Origin: Halalkalicoccus paucihalophilus
GTDB taxonomy: Archaea; Halobacteriota; Halobacteria; Halobacteriales; Halalkalicoccaceae
Assembly: GCF_001593955.1 (NCBI RefSeq)
Contig: NZ_LTAZ01000005.1
Span: forward strand, 86,001 to 150,000
DNA: 64,000 nt
Direction: 5' to 3'
Position numbers and translations under genes: made by a program
In this document: piece after piece, positions 7,478 to 14,958 of the stretch
How positions within the stretch are numbered: the stretch's first letter is position 1
Layout of the letters: each line of letters starts with the position of its first letter
The notes under the pieces: generated by a model
What the model was told of the DNA's origin: nothing
Seen by the model: the letters and a program-made list of their open reading frames with translations, nothing else
Databases searched by the model: none

Positions 7478-8514
7478 GTCTCTGCCCCCAGTGCGGCCCG
7501 AAGCGACGGGAGATTGATCTCCTCCATTTGCCCGACATAGTCGAGTCCCTCTTCCGTCCACTCGCGGGTGATGCTTTCTGCGGGCGAGAGCGCCGCGACG
7601 TCCATTGCGGTGTCCGCTTCCTCGACGATCGTTCGAGCGAGGGTGTCGCCCTCGAAGTGATCGTAGAGGATCACCTCGATCCCCTCTCGCTCGACTAGAT
7701 CGACCGTTTGTGCGATCTCGGTCGGACTCGCCTCGGTGTCGGGTGAGACGCCCTGTGGGGTGTGGATGTCGAAGCCGTAACGCTCGGCGAGATAGCCGTA
7801 GGAATCGTGGCCCGCCACGACGACGGTGTCGTGTTCTCGACCTGTAAGTTCCTCCTCGAAGCGTCCGTGGAGGTCGTCCAGTTGCGTGAGATACGCCGCT
7901 GCGTTCTCTTCGTAGGTGTCTGCGTTCTCGCCGTCGGCCCCGACCAACCCGTCGCGGATGGTCTCGACGGCCTGCTGGGACCGCACCGGATCGACCCAGA
8001 AGTGGGGGTCGTAGTTGCCCTCGCCGTGGTCGTGATCGTGCTCTTCAGCGTGGCCGTGCTCCTCTTCGCTTTCGCTATCGTGACTGTCGTGGCCGCCTTC
8101 GTCCCGCTGGCCGTACTCCGTGAGGTCGACACCCTCGGCGGCAGGAATCAGTGTGACGTCGTCGTGGTTCTGCTCGATCTCACGGACGACCTCGTCGGCC
8201 CAGCGCTGGAATCCCTCGATTCCGAGGTGAACGAACGCCTCGCGGTCGACGATTTCGACCGTGATGTCCGATTGGGGCTCCCAGCCGTGACCGTGCTGGC
8301 CCATCGGAACCGCGTTCTCGACGGAAAGCGCCTCGCCCGCGACGTTCCGCGAAAAATCCGCGAGCGTAAAAAACGACGCCGTCGCCGCGCCGCCCCCGTT
8401 TTCATCGCCCCCGACGCTCGGCGCGCCGCCGCCGAGCGAGTCCAGACAGCCGGCGCTCGCCGCCGCGAGCGCGCCGACACCTCCCTCCAGAAATCGGCGT
8501 CGTGTCCCGTCCAT
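7474..8514 (-). CDS. znuA: Metal-binding lipoprotein of a zinc-type ABC transporter
   Basis: This 346-residue cluster A-I substrate-binding protein begins with a Tat-lipoprotein signal, TRRRFLEGGVGALAAASAGC, with lipobox Cys23. Metal ligands of the family appear at HGHG (75-78) and in GNYDPHFWVDP (about 168-177). The His/Asp-rich loop at about 143-164 (HDSHDSESEEEHGHAEEHDHDHG) is characteristic of zinc-specific ZnuA rather than manganese proteins. It captures metal outside the membrane and is the first gene of the operon. A TATA-like GTATAATAAC lies at about 8544-8553, in the intergenic region before the YbaK-type gene. Confidence 0.92.
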   Translation of the reverse strand: MDGTRRRFLEGGVGALAAASAGCLDSLGGGAPSVGGDENGGGAATASFFTLADFSRNVAGEALSVENAVPMGQHGHGWEPQSDITVEIVDREAFVHLGIEGFQRWADEVVREIEQNHDDVTLIPAAEGVDLTEYGQRDEGGHDSHDSESEEEHGHAEEHDHDHGEGNYDPHFWVDPVRSQQAVETIRDGLVGADGENADTYEENAAAYLTQLDDLHGRFEEELTGREHDTVVVAGHDSYGYLAERYGFDIHTPQGVSPDTEASPTEIAQTVDLVEREGIEVILYDHFEGDTLARTIVEEADTAMDVAALSPAESITREWTEEGLDYVGQMEEINLPSLRAALGAET

Positions 8515-8601
8515 ACTGACCCAACGTCACGAGGGCACTAAAAGAGTTATTATACGGAAACCACTAATTAATAACCGTGGCCGTGAGAGAACTCGAAAGT
8601 A
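8515..8601 (-). promoter_or_regulatory. znuACB promoter region
   Basis: This 87-bp AT-rich intergenic stretch precedes znuA. On the minus strand it contains a TATA-like element (GTATAATAAC, about 8544-8553) and, upstream of it, a TTATTAATTA run with a TAATTA palindrome at about 8566-8571. That palindrome is a plausible site for a metal-responsive repressor, but I cannot assign one. Confidence 0.4.
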
Positions 8602-9072
8602 CTAGACGGTCACGTCGCGTTCGTCGGCGTCTGCGAGTTCCGTGAGTCGCGTCGGATCGATCGGAAAGACGGCCTTCGGGGTCCCAGCCGCGGCCCAGAC
8701 CGTCTCGAACCCGCTCAGGGTCGGATCGAACAGCACCGGGACCTCGCTGTCGTGACAGATCGGCGGGACACCGCCGATCGACCAGCCAAGCGTCTCCCTG
8801 ATTCGGTCGGCGTCGGCCATCCCGACCGAGTCGGCACCGAGCGCCTCGGCGAGGGCGTCCTCGTCGACGCGGTTCGCGCCGCTGGTGACGACTACTACCG
8901 GTTCGTCGTCGGCGGCAAAGACTAGACTGCTCGCGATCTGGGCGACGTCACAGCCGACGGCCTCCGCGGCGTCGGCGGCCGTCTTGGTCCCCTCGGGGAA
9001 CTCCTCGACGGTGATCTCCAATCCGTGTTCCTCGGCCGCCCGCTCGCTGAACCCGACCGCGCGTGGGTGCAT
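8602..9072 (-). CDS. YbaK/EbsC-type aminoacyl-tRNA deacylase
   Basis: This 156-residue protein follows the YbaK/ProX editing-domain pattern. It has an N-terminal FSERAAEEHGLEITVEEFPEGTKTAADAAEA and a central AQIASSLVFAADDEPVVVVTSGANRVD. The late loop GWSIGGVPPICHDS matches the family's GG.PP motif near the active site. These enzymes hydrolyse mischarged Cys- or Ala-tRNA(Pro). The ATG at 9072 was chosen because homology begins at MHPRAVGFSERA; the 21 codons upstream look non-coding. It lies between the sugar kinase and znuA on the same strand. Confidence 0.88.
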   Translation of the reverse strand: MHPRAVGFSERAAEEHGLEITVEEFPEGTKTAADAAEAVGCDVAQIASSLVFAADDEPVVVVTSGANRVDEDALAEALGADSVGMADADRIRETLGWSIGGVPPICHDSEVPVLFDPTLSGFETVWAAAGTPKAVFPIDPTRLTELADADERDVTV

Positions 9073-9106
9073 GGGTGGGCTGCGTCCCGGAGGGAAAAAG
9101 CGTTGG

Positions 9107-10060
9107 CTACTCGCGCTCGGCCCGGAAGCGCTCAACGCTCTCGCGGTCGGGGAGTGCGGTCATCGCGCCCTCGGCGGTGGTCGTCGTCGCCGCGACGGCG
9201 TTGCCGAACGCGATGGCCTCCGCCAGATCCTCGCCGCCCGAGAGCGCCGCGATCGCCCCCGCAGTAAAGGCGTCGCCCGCCCCGGTCGTATCGACGGGAT
9301 CGACCCGGTAGCCCGCGTGGGTCGCCTCGCCGCTCCACGGCGCCCCGTCAGTGGCGACCGCGAGCGCGCCCTCGCCGCCGAGGGTCAAAAGCGTCGTGTG
9401 CGGGCCCCGCTCGCAGGCCGCGCGTGCGAGGTCCGTCCCCTCGCCCTCGATGCCCGCCTCCGCGAGGTCCTCGGGGGTCGCCTTTAGCACGTCGACGTTC
9501 GGGAGGACCTCGTCGACCAGACGCCCGAACTCCGCTCGGCTGTCCCAGAGTTCGGGCCGCGCGTTCGGGTCGAACGAAACGGTACAGCCCGCATCGCCCG
9601 CACGCTCGGCCAGATCGAGGGTCGCCGCCCGCGAGGGCTCGCTCGCGAGGGTCACGCCGCCTAAGTGGACCCACGAGACGGATTTCAGGAGGTGGTCGAC
9701 CGATCCGGGTTCCATGCGTGTGTCGGCCGTCCCGTCCCGATAGAAGCTGAACTGTCTGTCGGCGCTCTCGTCGTGCGAGACGAAGGCGAGGGAGGTCTTC
9801 GCCTCGGGATCGCGCTCGACGAGTTCGTCCGAGAGGCCGTACTCCGCGAGCGTCTCGGCGAGGTCGTCGCCGAAGGGGTCGTCCCCGACGCGCGTCCAGA
9901 ACCGTGGCACCTCCCCGAGGGTCGCGAGCGCGACCGCGACGTTCGCGGGCGCGCCGCCGGGTCGACGGGTGAAGGTCTCGACCTCCTGGAGCGAACCGGG
10001 ATGCTCGGGGAGGAAGTCGATCAGCGTCTCGCCGGCGACGAGGATGTCCGGGTCCGACAT
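9107..10060 (-). CDS. PfkB-family carbohydrate kinase
   Basis: This 317-residue ribokinase/PfkB enzyme starts with DILVAGETLIDFLP and carries the sugar-binding motif RRPGGAPANVAVALA. Its C-terminal ATP/catalytic motif is DTTGAGDAFTAGAI, in which the Asp of GAGD is the catalytic base. The family phosphorylates fructose, ribose, 2-keto-3-deoxygluconate and similar sugars. The exact sugar is not evident. The ATG at 10060 starts the conserved domain. The longer frame upstream runs antisense over the divergent nitrilase-type gene and was rejected. A fructokinase or KDG kinase role is possible. Confidence 0.88.
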   Translation of the reverse strand: MSDPDILVAGETLIDFLPEHPGSLQEVETFTRRPGGAPANVAVALATLGEVPRFWTRVGDDPFGDDLAETLAEYGLSDELVERDPEAKTSLAFVSHDESADRQFSFYRDGTADTRMEPGSVDHLLKSVSWVHLGGVTLASEPSRAATLDLAERAGDAGCTVSFDPNARPELWDSRAEFGRLVDEVLPNVDVLKATPEDLAEAGIEGEGTDLARAACERGPHTTLLTLGGEGALAVATDGAPWSGEATHAGYRVDPVDTTGAGDAFTAGAIAALSGGEDLAEAIAFGNAVAATTTTAEGAMTALPDRESVERFRAERE

Positions 10061-10138
10061 ACCCCACCTCCGGAGGACACCGCCAAAGGCGTAGCGGATC
10101 ACCCACGGGACTTTGTCGGTCCCACACGCACACCCGCC

Positions 10139-10933
10139 ATGTCCGGCCCGATCGTCGCCGCCTGCCAGACCGCCGTCGACGACGGCGATGTCGATTCGAA
10201 CCTCGACCGACTCGTCGAGCGCGTCGCCGCCCTCCCTGACGCCGTAACGGTGGCCGTGTTCCCTGAATACTCCCTGTCGGGGTTCGACGCCGACCGGATC
10301 GAGGCGTGCGCGCTCGCACGCGACGGTGCGGTCCTCGACCGCGTGCGAGCGCTCGCGCGACGGGCCGACTGCGCGCTGGTCGTCGGGTTCCTCGAGCGTG
10401 CGGGTACAGCCCTGTACAACGCGATCGCGTACGTCCCGCCCACGAAAGCAGGGGAGGCGGTCGTCTACCGCAAACGCCACCTCTGGGGCGACGAGCGGTC
10501 GGTGCTCTCGCCCGGCAACGATCGGGTCGTCGTCGAGACGCCGGCGGGGTCGACCGGTCTGCTGACGTGTTACGATCTGAACTTCGTCGAGGAGAGTGCG
10601 GCGTTCGCCCGCCGGGACGTGCGGGCGCTGTTCGTTCCGGGGGCGTGGCCGGCCGGCCACGTCGAGAACTGGCGGCTCCTGTTGCGCGCCCGCGCGCTCG
10701 ACGGGGTCCGCTGGGTCGTCGGTACCGGCAGAACGGGCCGGGGAGGTCGGAGGGGGCCGGAATACGCCGGCAACTCCGCCATTGTCTATCCCGACGGCCG
10801 GATCCTGACCGCCCTCGACCGCGAGGAGGCCGACTGCCTCGCGACGCTCGATCCGGGAGTCCTCTCGCGCCACCGGACGACCGTCTTTCCGAACGGGACG
10901 TCATCGAATGACGAATCGAAAACAAAATTTTAG
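10139..10933 (+). CDS. Carbon-nitrogen hydrolase (nitrilase superfamily)
   Basis: This 264-residue protein shows the complete nitrilase-superfamily triad: Glu43 in FPEYSLSG, Lys112 in YRKRHLW and Cys144 in LLTCYDLNF. The size is typical of a single-domain amidase such as omega-amidase, N-carbamoylputrescine amidase or a general C-N hydrolase; the substrate is not determinable. It diverges from the PfkB gene with 78 bp between starts. It ends 65 bp before the DpsA gene. Confidence 0.88.
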   Translation: MSGPIVAACQTAVDDGDVDSNLDRLVERVAALPDAVTVAVFPEYSLSGFDADRIEACALARDGAVLDRVRALARRADCALVVGFLERAGTALYNAIAYVPPTKAGEAVVYRKRHLWGDERSVLSPGNDRVVVETPAGSTGLLTCYDLNFVEESAAFARRDVRALFVPGAWPAGHVENWRLLLRARALDGVRWVVGTGRTGRGGRRGPEYAGNSAIVYPDGRILTALDREEADCLATLDPGVLSRHRTTVFPNGTSSNDESKTKF

Positions 10934-10998
10934 GTGAGACGAAAACGAGTTTTCGGAAACTAATCTTTAAGGGGGAGGCCGTCGTAGACGGAGGTGAG

Positions 10999-11547
10999 AT
11001 GAGCACTCAGAAATCCGTCCGACAGCAGGCCGACGAGGTCGAGGAGAACCCGATCCGACTCGACACGGAGAAGGCAGAACAGGTCATCGACGCGCTGAAT
11101 ACCGACCTGTCGAACCTCTACGTGATCTATCACCAGCTCAAAAAGCACCACTGGAACGTCGAGGGCGCGGAGTTCCGCGACCTTCACCTGTTCCTCGAGG
11201 AGGCCTACGAGCACGCAGAAGAGCGCGCGGACGTCATCGCCGAGCGCGCACAGGCCATCGGCGGCGTCCCGACCGCCGGCCCGTCGAACCTCGAGGAGCG
11301 TGCGACCGTCGAGTTCGAGGGCGAGGACGTCTACGACGTTCGCACCTCGCTGTCGAACGATCTGGAGATCTACGCCGAGACCGTCGAGCGCATGCGCGAG
11401 CACGTCCAGCTCGCGAACGACCTGGGCGACTACGGCAGCGAAGAGATCCTCCGCGAGACGCTCGTGACCATCGAGGACGACGCCCACCACTTCCACCACT
11501 ACCTCGAGGACGACACCCTCGTCGTCGAGGAAGCGGTCCACAAGTAG
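10999..11547 (+). CDS. dpsA: DNA-protecting ferritin-like protein DpsA
   Basis: This 182-residue Dps-family ferritin has the ferroxidase segment YHQLKKHHWNVEG, then FRDLHLFLEEAYEHAEERADVIAER, with the conserved His, Asp and Glu residues spaced as in Dps. It ends in a His-rich DDAHHFHHYLEDD. Dps oxidises Fe(II) with peroxide, stores iron in a dodecamer and protects DNA. The long N-terminal extension is typical of halophilic DpsA. Upstream, AT-rich CTAATCTTTAAG lies about 30 bp before the ATG, and a TTTTAGG half-site lies at about 10928-10934. This may indicate iron-responsive control. Confidence 0.93.
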   Translation: MSTQKSVRQQADEVEENPIRLDTEKAEQVIDALNTDLSNLYVIYHQLKKHHWNVEGAEFRDLHLFLEEAYEHAEERADVIAERAQAIGGVPTAGPSNLEERATVEFEGEDVYDVRTSLSNDLEIYAETVERMREHVQLANDLGDYGSEEILRETLVTIEDDAHHFHHYLEDDTLVVEEAVHK

Positions 11548-11610
11548 ACGGGCGAGTTTTCGGTTTTTCGAAGAACGAAGGCGACGGCTAAACGATAGTT
11601 CCGAGTCGAC

Positions 11611-11781
11611 TTACTGCGAGAGTTCGACGGTGTGGTCGGTCGCTATCCAGCCGTCGGAGTTCCCGTCCTCGGTGAAGACGACCCGATCGGGGGAGGTCCG
11701 CAGTGCCGAGACGAGCGCGGCCGGCTCGTCGTGGTCGTACTCGTCGGTTGGTTCGATATCGTGTCCGTCCGTGACAGCCAT
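11611..11781 (-). CDS. Small acidic haloarchaeal protein, 56 aa, under a metalloregulator-type operator
   Basis: This 56-residue ORF reads MAVTDGHDIEPTDEYDHDEP, then AALVSALRTSPDRVVFTEDG and a C-terminal NSDGWIATDHTVELSQ. It is strongly acidic, has haloarchaeal codon usage, and begins 25-30 bp downstream of a strong TATA element (11806-11813). An inverted repeat TTAGG-N4-CCTAA sits between TATA and ATG. The ending resembles small uncharacterised haloarchaeal proteins with a terminal tryptophan-containing strand. The function is unknown, but it converges with dpsA and the operator suggests iron or manganese regulation. Confidence 0.7.
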   Translation of the reverse strand: MAVTDGHDIEPTDEYDHDEPAALVSALRTSPDRVVFTEDGNSDGWIATDHTVELSQ

Positions 11782-11789
11782 GTTTCGAC

Positions 11790-11803
11790 TTAGGTGGGCC
11801 TAA
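11790..11803. promoter_or_regulatory. DtxR/IdeR-like operator TTAGG-N4-CCTAA
   Basis: The 14-bp inverted repeat TTAGGTGGGCCTAA lies immediately downstream of the TATA box (11806-11813, minus strand) and about 9 bp before the ATG of the 56-aa gene. Binding here would block RNA polymerase. The half-sites match the core of the bacterial DtxR/IdeR box. The same arms and spacing recur at 20047-20060. Confidence 0.6.
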
Positions 11804-11825
11804 ACGTATATAGGTTTTGGTCCGC

Positions 11826-12656
11826 CTAACTCCGGTCGATCGAACAGCCCGAAATCGGGGTGCACTCGACGTCGCGCTCTTCGAGGGCGTCGATGAGGCT
11901 GTTGAGGCCGATCGCGTCCGAGGCGATGTGGCCCGTTACGACGAGGTTCTTTTCGTCGTATTCCTCGCACAGTTCGCGAGCGTCGCCCGCGCCGACGTGG
12001 ATGTACAGCACCGTGTCGACCCCGTTCTCGAAGTACGCACGCGCGACGTCAGCACCGCCGTTGGTCCCGGCGGCGTGATGCACGGCGACCTCGCCCAACT
12101 CGTTGTCCTCGCTGCCCACTCGAACTTCCACATCGGTTGCGGCCGCGTCGAGTTCAGGGATCTCCTCTAACTCGTCGACGAACTCGCCGACCGAACTCCC
12201 CACATCCATTCCCTCCGCGACCTCGACAAAACGCCGGCGGCCGATCTCGTCGGGCGCGAGGTGAACGTTCATATAGGGCTGGTCCAGTAGCTCGGCAACA
12301 CTGGGATCGTGGCGGTAGTTCGAGCTGTGGGCGCCGAGTTCGACGTTCTCGCGCAGGTCCGAGACGGCGGCCTCGGCTTCGCTCTCCGGAACGCCGTGGT
12401 CGGTCATGAACTCGATCTGTCGGGAGAGGACGTCCGGGAAGTCGAGCCGGGCGCTCTCCCCGACGGGGTGGTGAGCCAGCGCCAGATCGTAGCCCTCGCG
12501 TTCGGCGAGTTGGATCTCGGGACTTTCGAGGTCGATTCCCACGAGCGCGGTTTCGATCCCCTCGCCGGGGACGTAGATCGTACTGTCTGCGGGGACCTCC
12601 TCCCACCCGACCAGACCGAGGCTGAGCTGCATGATTTCGTCCGTGGTGAGCGCCAT
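11826..12656 (-). CDS. NIF3-like (DUF34) metal-binding protein
   Basis: This 276-residue protein has the arrangement of the NIF3/DUF34 family. An N-terminal region contains LALAHHPVGE, with two His ligands. A middle region, ELGAHSSNYRHDP, takes the place of the family's HTNLD-type motif. A late GEVAVHHAAGTNGG and a C-terminal VVTGHIASDAIGLNSL supply another His/Asp site. Family members form hexamers with a di-metal centre and have an uncertain hydrolase or metal-chaperone role. The ATG at 12656 was chosen from the start of similarity. Assignment is by motif order only, so it is moderately certain. Confidence 0.6.
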   Translation of the reverse strand: MALTTDEIMQLSLGLVGWEEVPADSTIYVPGEGIETALVGIDLESPEIQLAEREGYDLALAHHPVGESARLDFPDVLSRQIEFMTDHGVPESEAEAAVSDLRENVELGAHSSNYRHDPSVAELLDQPYMNVHLAPDEIGRRRFVEVAEGMDVGSSVGEFVDELEEIPELDAAATDVEVRVGSEDNELGEVAVHHAAGTNGGADVARAYFENGVDTVLYIHVGAGDARELCEEYDEKNLVVTGHIASDAIGLNSLIDALEERDVECTPISGCSIDRS

Positions 12657-12769
12657 GTCTTCCCTTTTTCCCGTCCCCTCTGGAACCCGCGGGTTCCGGC
12701 GAGATCGTCGAGGCGGCAACCCCCTCCGATGCCGCGGGGCCTTTTCCCGTCGCCACCCTAGAACGGTCG

Positions 12770-13861
12770 ATGACAGCCGATCTCTTCGACCCGCTCACGC
12801 TTCGGGAGACCGAACTCCCGAACCGCGTGATGGTCTCGCCGATGTGCCAGTACTCCTGTGAGGACCGTGACGGAGTGGCTACCGAGTGGCACCGCGTCCA
12901 CCTCGGTTCGCGCGCAGTGGGTGGTGCGGGCGTCGTCATGACCGAGGCGACCGCTGTCTCGCCCGAAGGGCGGATTACCCCCGAGGACCTCGGGATCTGG
13001 AACGACGAACAGGGGGAGGCGCTCGCACCCATCGCGGAGTTCATCGCCGAGCAGGGGAGCGTCCCTGCCATTCAGCTCGCCCACGCGGGCCGCAAGGCGA
13101 GCAAGACCCGTCCGTGGGAGGGCAGCGACCCCCTTCAGCCCGAGGAGGGCGGCTGGGAGGTGCTGGCCCCGAACGAGGATCCCTGGCCCTACGAGAACGA
13201 TTCGCCACCGCAGAGGGCGATGAATCAGGCCGACATCGAGGGCGTCGTCGAGGACTACCGCGCGGCCGCCGAACGCGCGCTGGAGGCGGGCTTCGAGGTC
13301 GCGGAGGTCCACGCTGCTCATGGATACTTGCTCCACGAGTTCCTTTCGCCGGTGACCAACGACCGCACCGACGAGTACGGGGGAGACTTCGAGAACCGAA
13401 CCCGACTGGTCCGACAGGTCTCGGAGGCGGTTCGGGAGGTCTGGCCCGACGAGAAGCCCGTCTTCGTGCGGATCTCGGGGACCGACTGGCTGCCCGAGCG
13501 CGAGTCGTGGACCATCGAGCAGTCGGTCGACCTCGCGGACGAACTGTACGACCTCGGTGCGGACCTGCTCGACGTCTCCAGCGGGATGCTCCACCCCGAC
13601 CAGCAGCTTCCCGAGGAGGGCTCAGCGAGCCAGCTTCCCCTGGCGGCACAGGTCCGCGAGGAGCGAGACACCGACATCGCCGTCGGCGCGGTCGGCGGGA
13701 TCACCGAGCCCGAGCAGGCCGACGAGTTGGTCCGCGAGGGCGACGCGGATCTGACGATCATCGGGCGCGAGCACCTGCGAGACCCGTACTTCTCGCTGCA
13801 CGCCGCCCGGGAGTTGGGCGAGGACGTCGAGCCGCCGGTCCAGTACGACCGGGCGTTCTGA
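12770..13861 (+). CDS. NADH:flavin oxidoreductase, old yellow enzyme family (YqjM type)
   Basis: This 363-residue TIM-barrel flavoprotein begins LFDPLTLRETELPNRVMVSPMCQYS, a YqjM-like FMN-binding start whose Cys of MCQYS tunes the flavin. It carries the substrate/FMN motif QLAHAGRKAS, the catalytic segment EVHAAHGYLLHEFLSP with TNDRTDEYGG, and a final phosphate-binding ADLTIIGREHLRDP. These enzymes reduce alpha,beta-unsaturated carbonyl compounds with NAD(P)H. It is monocistronic; the next gene begins 41 bp downstream. Confidence 0.92.
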   Translation: MTADLFDPLTLRETELPNRVMVSPMCQYSCEDRDGVATEWHRVHLGSRAVGGAGVVMTEATAVSPEGRITPEDLGIWNDEQGEALAPIAEFIAEQGSVPAIQLAHAGRKASKTRPWEGSDPLQPEEGGWEVLAPNEDPWPYENDSPPQRAMNQADIEGVVEDYRAAAERALEAGFEVAEVHAAHGYLLHEFLSPVTNDRTDEYGGDFENRTRLVRQVSEAVREVWPDEKPVFVRISGTDWLPERESWTIEQSVDLADELYDLGADLLDVSSGMLHPDQQLPEEGSASQLPLAAQVREERDTDIAVGAVGGITEPEQADELVREGDADLTIIGREHLRDPYFSLHAARELGEDVEPPVQYDRAF

Positions 13862-13902
13862 CCGACTCGACCCTTTTTCCGCTCGCCCGTTCAAGGACGA
13901 GT

Positions 13903-14529
13903 ATGACACGCGAGGACGACCTGGAGGAGCGCGTCGACGAACTCCAGCGCACCTTGGAGGAACTGCGCCGGGAGATCGAACCGCGACCGCCCCGCGGTCC
14001 CGGTGGGCTGCCCCGCCCGCCGACGCCCGGCGAACTGGTTCGCTTCGCGGACGAGCAGGCCATCCCCACGGCCATCGCGGTGCTTGAGGCGAACGTTCGT
14101 GCGCTCGAACTCCTCCAGGGGGCATTGCGGCTGGCCGACACCGGCCGGGCGGCCGGCGAGGAGGCAGAACGCACCCGTCGGCGCGCCGCGGACGCGAGCC
14201 GCCGGAGCCTCGACCGACTCGACCGGGTCCTCGAGGACCTCCAGGAGGCCACCCGCGGGGACACCCTCCCGGAAAACGGCGACGCACGCGACATCCTGCA
14301 GGAGGCCCGCGACCTGCGCGAGGAGATCGCAGAGCGCATCGGCGAGGCCGAGCGCGACCGCCAGCGCGCTCGCGACATCGAACGCAGGAGTGACCCACGG
14401 GCGGATTCGACGGCCGACGGCGGCGTCGAGATCGACGTCGAGGACGAACTCGACTCGATCCGCGCGGAGCTAGACGGAGATGAGGACGAGAAAACGGATG
14501 ACTCCGACGACCCGGACGACGAAGAGTAA
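13903..14529 (+). CDS. Coiled-coil haloarchaeal protein of unknown function
   Basis: This 208-residue protein has a leucine-heptad start (LEERVDELQRTLEELRREIE) and a proline-rich linker (PRPPRGPGGLPRPPTPGEL). A helical region follows (FADEQAIPTAIAVLEANVRALELLQGALRLAD), then a long Arg/Glu/Asp coiled coil and a very acidic tail (DEDEKTDDSDDPDDEE). No catalytic motif is present. It may be a structural or adaptor protein. It begins 41 bp after the flavin oxidoreductase and could be cotranscribed with it. Confidence 0.75.
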   Translation: MTREDDLEERVDELQRTLEELRREIEPRPPRGPGGLPRPPTPGELVRFADEQAIPTAIAVLEANVRALELLQGALRLADTGRAAGEEAERTRRRAADASRRSLDRLDRVLEDLQEATRGDTLPENGDARDILQEARDLREEIAERIGEAERDRQRARDIERRSDPRADSTADGGVEIDVEDELDSIRAELDGDEDEKTDDSDDPDDEE

Positions 14530-14595
14530 CTGTTCGACCGGACGTCACTCGGTCGGCTCTCCCCTTCGGCTCGAACCGACGATTCGCGTGGGAGT

Positions 14596-14958
14596 TTACT
14601 GGGTCGGTTCGAACCGATAGCCGTCCCAGTCCTGGCTCTCGGGCTCGCGCATCCCCGCGCCCGGTTCGCGCAGTTCCTCAACGTAGGTCGGTCGGACCTC
14701 GTCGCCGATCTCGACCTCCCCGGTCGTGAGTTGGCCGAGCACCCTAACTGGCTGGCCCTCGACCTCGAACTCGACGATCGCGAGGTGGTTGGGCTGGCGC
14801 ACGCCCGGTGGCGTGGCCGTCGAAGTCGTCCACGTCACGACCTCCGCCACTCGCTCCGTGAGGTCGATCTCTTCCACTGGCTCGCCGCCCTCCAGCCCTC
14901 GTGGGTGGGCGGGGTAGCTGATCGTGCCGTCGTCGTACTTGATCGCGTTCATGCTCAT
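14596..14958 (-). CDS. DUF35/ChsH2-type OB-fold acyl-CoA-associated protein
   Basis: This 120-residue protein shows the OB-fold half of DUF35: YPAHPRGLEGGEPVEEIDLTERVAEVVTWTTS, then HLAIVEFEVEGQPVRVLGQLT and EIGDEVRPTYVEEL. The N-terminal zinc-ribbon cysteines of many DUF35 proteins are absent. Family members bind thiolase-like enzymes, as in archaeal thiolase/HMG-CoA synthase complexes and the Ltp2-ChsH2 aldolase. Its ATG overlaps the stop of the upstream thiolase-like gene (ATGA), which supports a physical complex with that product. Confidence 0.85.
   Translation of the reverse strand: MSMNAIKYDDGTISYPAHPRGLEGGEPVEEIDLTERVAEVVTWTTSTATPPGVRQPNHLAIVEFEVEGQPVRVLGQLTTGEVEIGDEVRPTYVEELREPGAGMREPESQDWDGYRFEPTQ

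Noticed and set aside
9107-10873. N-terminal extension of the PfkB kinase (upstream to 10873)
   Set aside because: The extension runs antisense over the nitrilase-family gene; the kinase domain starts at the ATG at 10060.
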